Positions 57,666 through 64,000 of a stretch of 64,000 nt of DNA are shown in pieces. Source of the stretch: Larix kaempferi. Its lineage: Eukaryota > Streptophyta > Pinopsida > Pinales > Pinaceae. The notes beneath the pieces were generated by a model. The model had not been told where the DNA came from, ran no database searches, and was given only the letters and a program-made list of their open reading frames with translations. The stretch lies in contig BSBM01000643.1 of NCBI GenBank assembly GCA_027924585.1, positions 15,610,501 through 15,674,500 on the forward strand, given 5' to 3'. Each line of letters begins with the position of its first letter. The stretch's first letter is position 1. Position numbers and translations under genes: made by a program.

Positions 57666-59300
57666 TGCTATGTCCTTCTTCATCCCATGCCAAAAGTATT
57701 GATCAATATTTCCCCGCTGCAACTTTTCTTTGATTTGAAGGTAAGTTTCATCACTGGATTGAGATTCAAGAACTCTTTCTTTCAAATTTGACTTGCACAT
57801 ACTTAATGCTGCAATATGGAATTTTCCACTAAGAGCATTTGCAACCTTATTCTCTTTCCCTTTTACATGTTTAATTTCCAAATCAAACTCACAGAGAAAT
57901 TCCATCCACCTAGTTTTCCAAGCATTCAGGTTTGGTTGGTCAAACAAATACTTCAAGCTCATGTGGTCTGTCCTGAACTCAAATCTCCTTCCCAAGATAT
58001 AATGTCTCCACTTCTTGAGAGCATGTATTATGGTTGCTAGTTCTAAATCATGTGTGGCATAATTCTTTTCATGCTCTTTTAGTTTCCTTGACTCATAACA
58101 AATTACAAATCCTTCTTGCATGAGCACTCCACCTAGCCCTTCAATGCAAGCATCTGTGCACACTACAAAATCCTTCTTTGGATCTACAATCTTCAAAACA
58201 TGAGCACTGGTAAGAAATTGCTTTAGCTGTTGAAAGCTTCTCTCACATATTTCAGACCATACAAACTTAACATTCTTCCCCTGCAATGATGTAATTGGGT
58301 GAGCTATCTTGGAGAATCCTTCAATGAACCTTCTGTAATAGCCTGCAAGACCCATAAAAGATCGAACATCTGTAACATTATTTGGAGTATGACAATCTTG
58401 TATGGATTCAATCTTTTCTAGATCCACAACAATTCCTTCTTTTGAGATGACATGACCCAAATACTATACCTTCCTTTGATAGAAATCACACTTGCTCAGC
58501 TTTGCATACAATTGGTGCTCTCTACGAACTTCCAACACCATTCTTAGATGTTCTTCATGCTCTTCTTCATTCTTTTAATAAACAAGAATGTCATCCAAAA
58601 ACACTATCACATACTTGTCCAAATACTTGCTGAAGACACTATTCATGGGACACATGAATGTAGCAGGTGCATTGGTAAGACCAAATGGCATCATTGTGAA
58701 CTCATAATGGCGATACCTTATCAAGTTGTCTTGTGAATGTCTTCTTCTTTTATCCTCACTTGATGGTAGCCAGATCTCAAGTCAACCTTTGAAAACACTC
58801 TAGCTTCCTTCATTTGATCAAACAAGTCATCAATTCTTGGCAATGGGTACTTATTCTTGACTGTTACTTTATTTAGCTTCCTATAATCATAACATAGCCT
58901 TAAAGTCCCATACTTTTTCTTGAAAAATAACACTGGTGCTCCCCAAGGAGATACACTTGGCCTGATATACTCCTTGTCCATTAATTCCTGTAGCTACATC
59001 TTTAACCCTATCAATTATGGTGTGCTCATTCTATAAGGAGCTTTAGAAACTGGTGCTGCCCCAGGAACTAGATTGATGGTAAAATCAATCTCTCTTTGGT
59101 GGCAGTCTTGTCATTTCATCCGGGAACACATCCTTGAACTCTTGCAACAACTAGAAGTCTTCCATCCTTGTTCCTTTGTCCTCTGATGAGTATGATATAT
59201 GAACTGTATATAATTGGCAACCCTTCTTATAAAACTTCTTCAATTGTAAGGCTGAAATATGTCTCACTGAGACTTGCTTGGGAATTCCTCTTACCAATAT
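57663..59300 (-). pseudogene. Gypsy F reverse transcriptase, RNase H and integrase zinc region
   Basis: [42 protein letters not shown] and [19 protein letters not shown] (58981-58721). The catalytic FLDDILVY is near 58590 in a shifted frame with a stop after it. From 58460: [31 protein letters not shown], RNase H with [54 protein letters not shown] and [14 protein letters not shown], then the zinc region [11 protein letters not shown]. Frameshifts occur at about 58720 and 58470. Confidence 0.9.
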
Positions 59301-59309
59301 TGGTCTTCC

Positions 59310-59795
59310 CTATTCATCAAGGCATTCAAGTACCTTCTCATAGCAATCTATCTTGGCTCTATGCTTTTCCAACCAATCCATACCAATTAGAGCATCATAA
59401 GATCCTAATGGTAGGACATTCAAATTTTCTTTTGTGAGTATCCCATTCAAATCCATGGGGCACTCCATCACCACTTCACTCACTTTTCTGTTGGTCCCTG
59501 TGACTAACTGAACTAGCCAAGACTTACTATGCTTCATTTTTCTAAGAGAACAACCTTCTACCACTTTTGGAGAAACATAACTATGAGTAGATCCTCGATC
59601 AATCAAAACATAAATAGATTGCTTGGCAATCTTACCTTCAACTTCCACCACTGCTGATTGATGGTATTCTTGATGATCATCCAATGTTGCATAGATTAAA
59701 GGTACTGCCCTTGCCATATCCTCCACTGTAGTTTCCCCTTTTAAGTTGTGCAAGCTCCGAGGATTCTCCCTCTGATGTGGACAATTTCTAAGCAT
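59310..59795 (-). pseudogene. Gypsy F aspartic protease (active site altered)
   Basis: The retropepsin segment reads IYVLIDRGSTHSYVSPKVVE near 59610. The family has LIDSGSTHS, so the Ser of the DSG triad is Arg here. It continues with LVQLVTGTNRKVSEVV, CPMDLNGI, LPLGSYDALIGMDWLEKHRA and CYEKVLECLDE. The N-terminal part overlaps the zinc knuckle of gag. The change should inactivate cleavage of the polyprotein. Confidence 0.88.
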
Positions 59796-60986
59796 GTGGT
59801 TTTCTCCACATCCCCAACACTGAAGTGGCCCTTTTGATGCTTTTTCTGCTGCTATTGGTGGCTTGTTCTCACTTCTTGCTTGCTGGCCCCGTGGGAAGAT
59901 TCTTGGCTGATTTTTGATTGGTGGCTTAAATCAACTTTTCCTTTGATCAAATATCCCATTTGGCTTTCCTTTCCCTGCTGGGTGGACCTCTGATTTTCCT
60001 TTGCTCTGCTCATAACAATGCATTCCCATCCTAATGGCTTCATCAATACTTAGTGGATTAACAAACTCAATCCTATCTCTGAAATTTTGGAGTAGGCTTC
60101 CAAGGAAACATTGGATTTTTACCCTTTCATCCTTTATGTAATCTACATACCTCAACAACTCTAAAAACTTGTGGACATGTTCTTCCATGGACTTCTACCC
60201 CAACCTGAGTTCATTGAACTCTTTCCTCTTGTTGTCATAGTACCTAGCTAATAGGTATTTTTCCTTGAAATATCTTTTAAATCTCTCCCAGCTGATCCTC
60301 TTTTCACGGATCCTTTTCACATGCATGAGGTGCTCCCACCAAATTGAAGCTCTGCCATTTAGATTATAAATGACAATTCTTGCCTTTTCATTCCCTGAAT
60401 AATCATGAATCCTGAAATATTTCCTCATTCCAAGAAGCCATGCCTCTACCTCTTGGCCAGTCTTACTTTCTCCATCAAATGTGGGAGGTCTTGCCTTCCT
60501 GAACTCTCCCCGTGGAATTCTTTTGAACTTCCTTCTTTCTCCAAATCTGCTAAAAGTATGCCTTGGACTTATTTGGGAACCTCTAGAGTCACATGACCTG
60601 CTGGAAGAAGATCTTGAGGCAGGTGCTCTATACCTTTTGTTCATAGAGCTCTTTCTTTGGCTTGGAGTCCTCTTCCTAGAACGACCTCTAGAGCGACTCC
60701 CTACATCTCTTTCTTCTTTACCCACATTGCTTGGGTTGGACCCAAGGTTTATCCTCTGCTGCATATCAGTGAGGCTCTGCAAAATAACAACATTGAGATA
60801 GTTCTGTTCTTCTTGATCATTCACCAATCTTTCATTAAAGCTTATCATAGTTTCAATCAGATTCCAAGGAGTTATTTTCTCCCTTCTCCCATTGGATTTG
60901 GTCTCAACACATTCTCCTTGCACATTTTCTCCTAGCACATCTTCACGATGCTCATAAGTATCATGAGCATCATTCACAATCACCAT
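59765..60986 (-). pseudogene. Gypsy F gag
   Basis: Starts at 60986 with MVIVNDAHDTYEHREDVLGE. An Arg/Ser-rich stretch follows (RSRGRSRKRTPSQRKSSMNK, RAPASRSSSSRSCDSRGS). The capsid has PPTFDGESKTGQEVEAWLLG, MRKYFRIHDYSGNEKARI, RASIWWEHL, and ERFKRYFKEKYLLARYYDNK near 60240. A TAG near 60195 (from a probable CAG) splits it from MEEHVHKFLELLRYVDYIKD. A zinc knuckle CWGCGENHMLRNC (C-x2-C-x4-H-x4-C) is near 59800. Other frame breaks occur near 59930-60050. Confidence 0.88.
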
Positions 60987-61230
60987 TTATTTTCCCTGTA
61001 TGCTACCTCTGCTACAACTATTCAAGTTTTATCAACTGCAACCATTGTGCATTACAGAGACATTTATCATACATCATAAGAATGCATATGAAACATAAAA
61101 TACCCATACAAATCTAGAAATTACTCATTTGGACACCAACAACAATATTTTTTTTCAAAAATTCACCCTTGGTGCCTTTCTGCCTGTAAACGCATTCACA
61201 CTTCGGCCCATGCAACCCCCGTGCTGCAAA

Positions 61231-61247
61231 CTTGGGATCTTATACCA
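61231..61247 (-). other. Gypsy F primer-binding site
   Basis: The element strand reads TGGTATAAGATCCCAAG, three bases inside the 5' LTR. It matches the initiator-Met primer at its start and has diverged after it. Confidence 0.75.
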
Positions 61248-61250
61248 CTC

Positions 61251-63560
61251 TGTCACATCCCCAACCACCTCAGTTCCCTTTAGAGGAGATGGGAGACAAC
61301 CTGCTATTTTTTATACTTAAAACTACCATTAATATGCAAAAACATTCCCAGTCCGGAATCCACAATCCGCAATGCAAAACTCGGAAAGGTGGAACCACTA
61401 AATCACAGTTTTGCCAAAACATCAGTTCAACTTCCGCAATTCGCAATCTGCCTTGCGGGATTTGAAAGTCGGAACCACAAATTCCAACCCTCCGAAAATT
61501 TCCCCTTCCGACTTCCACAATCCACAATGTGGAGCTCGGAAATTGGAACGCCAATTACATTACTTCAAAAACTTCATTCCCGACTTCCACAATCCGCAAT
61601 TTTCCTTGTGGAACTCGGAAATGCGGAAGGCCTAATTCTCAGCTCCGACGAAATCTTCTTTCCGACTTTTGCAATCCGTAATCCGCCTTGCGGAACTTGG
61701 AAATGGGAAGCACCATTCCATAACTCTGGGAAAACACCCTTTTGACTTCCGCAATCTGCTTGCGGAACTCAAAAATCGAAACCACCATTTCACAATTTCC
61801 CGAAAAACACCCTTTCGACTTCCGCAATCCACAATCCACATTGCGGGTTCAGAAATGCAGAAGTCCCATTGCACAACTTATCTGGCTGATAACTTTTTCA
61901 TCCTTAGTCCAATTTGGACAAGTCTGGTACCGTTGAAAATCTCTTGATGAGATCTATGCAACAAAATGATCTTCAGCCAGATCTGAGAACTATAATCCTT
62001 CTCCTCCTCTAACTAAAAATGTGGCCCAAAGCCTTATCAATGCCTCTTTTCCTCCCTGTAAGGGCTCTTACACTACTCTGCCATGGTCTGTTCTTTCAGC
62101 CAGTCCACAGAAGAACCATGAACACAACAAGGGAAGGATTCCTAATCATCCCCCATACCCAAGTGATAAAACACAACCAACCAAAGGTGCATGCAATGCA
62201 TAATAAACATACACAGTGGAAAATAAGTTTGATTTAATGCATCTACCACATGCAAGTCTAACAACATCTTTAACACAAGAAAATGGTAAATCCATCACAA
62301 ATAAATCTGCCTCATACTCAAGATTATACACAGACTTCTTGTTGGTTGATTCATGTACTCATTTCATTCACATTGACTTGAAAATAGCATATAAACACAA
62401 CAGGGGAAATTAACATCATTTATAACCACAGAATGGACATAATTTCAATAACAGAGAACACTTATCTTTCAAATGAAATTGTCCAAGAAAATGGCTATGT
62501 GAGAGAAAATTTACACCCAACGATAGGTCTCTATCCATCCTATACTCTTTCAATTGGGATACCACCCCCGAGCTGGGATGTGTATCCACTAAGGAGGAAC
62601 TAAATAGGCTCACTCACAACCATGATTCCAGACAACAACCACGTTAAGCCAACACATAGTTGGGTTTATCAAGAATGCAAAGAAACAAAGGAGGAGGATG
62701 CTAAGCCAGTGAGCTCAACCATAGAGCTACAAGAATCTCAAGCTAGCTCAAACATCCTTGGCACCCACAATACCTGCCACACCCAACACAATGAAGGTCC
62801 CCTTATCTACTACACAGTCCCTCAAGTGCCCCTTTCCTCTAGTGCTCTTCAGGGTGGGCATAGAAAGGTCTAAGCTGCCAACTCCATGAGACTTTATCCT
62901 TCACTGGGTTTCTTAAGTAGATCCAACCTCTGTTTGTCTTCTTCTCTGTTCTATCTTCACTACTGTCATCCACACTTGGATTTTCTCAGTTTCTTTTCCC
63001 AAAATTGACTCTGTCCTGTCCCTTCCTTCTCGACTATTCCAATCCATGTCCTTTCTTTCTCTTATGAGAGAAAAGTCCTAGTGTCTTCCTCTCTCTACAT
63101 TTTTATTGAGGGTTCCCCCTGCGATTTTACTTTCACCTTCATTTTCTTGGGCGTTTTGGCCACCCTGTCAACGTGGCTTCTTCCAGAATCGCGCCCCTTC
63201 CTCTTCCTTCATCGCTACGCTGTCTACTCATGCAACTAATTCTTGTTGTCCATGATCCCATAGCCCCCTCACCTCTCTCTAGTGGATACACATGGCCCCT
63301 TCTCACTGGTTTCTCCCATAGCTAGTCTTTTTATTGATATTTTTATTTGTAATATTAAAATTTACATCATTTTGTAATATTCCATGGCTTAAATAGCACA
63401 TGGCCAACATAAATTCAAATACTTTCCTTTTAAATAAAATCCGAGCATCCACTAGTGGGGCCTTGGCCTTCAGCTCCACGCCAGGGAAAACATACATCAC
63501 ATGTACAAATTTATTCATATTAAAATCCAAATATCACAAGGGTCAAAATGGGGTATTACA
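61251..63560 (-). repeat. Gypsy F 5' LTR
   Basis: 2,310 bp with TGTCACATCCCC...TATTACA ends, pair of 54159-56476. Subrepeats at 61350-61870. A TATTTAAG box lies on the minus strand near 63390, a possible promoter. Confidence 0.93.
61350..61870. repeat. Subrepeat array in the gypsy F LTR (right copy)
   Basis: The same CTTCCGCAATCCGCAATC / TTGCGGAACT units as 54255-54790, with point changes and small indels between the two LTRs. Confidence 0.85.
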
Positions 63561-63565
63561 ACTTA

Positions 63566-64000
63566 TACCAAACTAAGTTCTTCCCGGAGGAAAGGGAACA
63601 CGAGTCCAAGTCTTGTTCTTCATTAACAAGGCATACTCAATTTGCATGGCTTTCACCCATTCAAGATGATGTTTGGCTTGCGAATAGGTAGAGGGATCAT
63701 CTATGGCCAAAATTTTAGTCACGAGAACAAAGCCAGATCTAGCTCTAAGAGTATTAGAAGGAATACCAATATTATAACTTGCAGATTCAAGAGTTTTACA
63801 AGACCAAAGAGGAAGATAAGTAGTGGTAGGACCCATATTAGTATCTCCAGAACATTCAAGTGGAGCACTTGGAGAAGAGGGTGAACTAGGATCAATAATA
63901 GGCACAAAAGGCGAGGAAGGATTAATAAAGATATGAATAACATAAGGTGAAGGAAAATTCAAGGTATGAGGTTCAACCAACTCAGGAGGAGGAGAGACTT
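63566..64000 (-). pseudogene. Copia G integrase end and RT entry
   Basis: The open frame (63980-63573) begins with a Pro/Ser-rich linker (INPSSPFVPIIDPSSPSSPS). It then reads TRARSGFVL-like ARSGFVLVTKILAIDDPSTY and HHLEWVKAMQIEYALLMKNK, with TWTRVPFPPGR at the end, the RT entry of copia elements. It continues across gypsy F into WIYKTKF at 54150. The sequence runs to the window edge. Confidence 0.85.

Larger units (their letters stand above)
54159..63560 (-). mobile_element. Gypsy F: Ty3/gypsy chromovirus-type element with 2.3-kb LTRs
   Basis: 9,402 bp, minus strand, with exact ACTTA duplications, LTRs of 2,318 and 2,310 bp (TG...CA), primer-binding site, polypurine tract, and gag, protease, RT, RNase H, integrase and a chromodomain-like tail. 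The long LTRs and tail suggest a chromovirus, perhaps of the Tekay/Del type (inference). A 205-bp sample of the LTRs differs at 19 positions (about 9%), so it inserted well before B and C if substitution rates were similar. The coding region has several stops. Confidence 0.93.
52135..64000 (-). mobile_element. Copia G: fossil Ty1/copia element split by gypsy F, running off the window
   Basis: Minus strand in two parts: 52135-54158 (3' LTR, RNase H, RT) and 63566-64000 (end of integrase and start of RT). Removing gypsy F and one ACTTA copy rejoins the RT entry as VWYKWIYKTKF, the conserved block after PPGRK-type motifs in copia. The 5' half lies beyond 64000. Stops and frameshifts are frequent. 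Confidence 0.82.

Overview
The window is plant nuclear DNA made almost entirely of retrotransposons in several layers of nesting. I see no intact host gene, tRNA, rRNA or CRISPR array. The mix is Ty1/copia and Ty3/gypsy LTR elements primed by initiator-methionine tRNA, L1-type LINEs with endonuclease, RT and RNase H, and many fossil copies. This fits a large, repeat-rich seed-plant genome. A conifer or other gymnosperm is a reasonable guess, but the sequence alone does not prove it.

Layout, left to right. 1-1768: no gene; a diverged ~190-bp tandem duplication. 1769-12745 (+): copia A, truncated at its 5' end, broken by stops and split at 2230/9393 by copia B. 2231-9387 (-): copia B, with 605-bp LTRs and a CATAT target duplication; about 1.2 kb of unrelated DNA sits where its integrase should be. 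12755-16680 (-): decayed LINE I. 16681-31141: AT-rich DNA holding fossil copia K (19230-21080, -), a LINE fragment J (about 23950-24500, +) and fossil copia D (24551-28790, -). 31142-31600 (+): a small copia 5' LTR fragment L. 31640-43464 (-): gypsy E with three zinc knuckles, a protease and, after the protease, a second capsid-like region; it is split at 32071/39365 by copia C. 32072-39359 (-): copia C, the best preserved copia and a sister of B. 43491-50876 (-): LINE H, full length with a 13-bp target duplication; its ORF2 has a single in-frame stop. 50925-51300: degenerate ACCCTTATA-type repeats. 51356-51503: a putative CACTA-type MITE. 51640-52045: a GAT/GAC microsatellite. 52135-64000 (-): copia G, split by gypsy F (54159-63560), which has 2.3-kb LTRs and a chromodomain-like integrase tail.

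Three insertions (B into A, C into E, F into G) can be undone on paper. Removing the insert and one copy of the 5-bp duplication rejoins the host element in a matching reading frame. Hand-counted LTR divergence is about 3% for B and for C, and about 9% in a 205-bp sample of F, so F is the older insertion. Copias A, B and C share an unusual 1.1-1.4 kb untranslated zone of tandem repeats between the RNase H stop codon and the polypurine tract, but A's repeat sequences differ from those of B and C.
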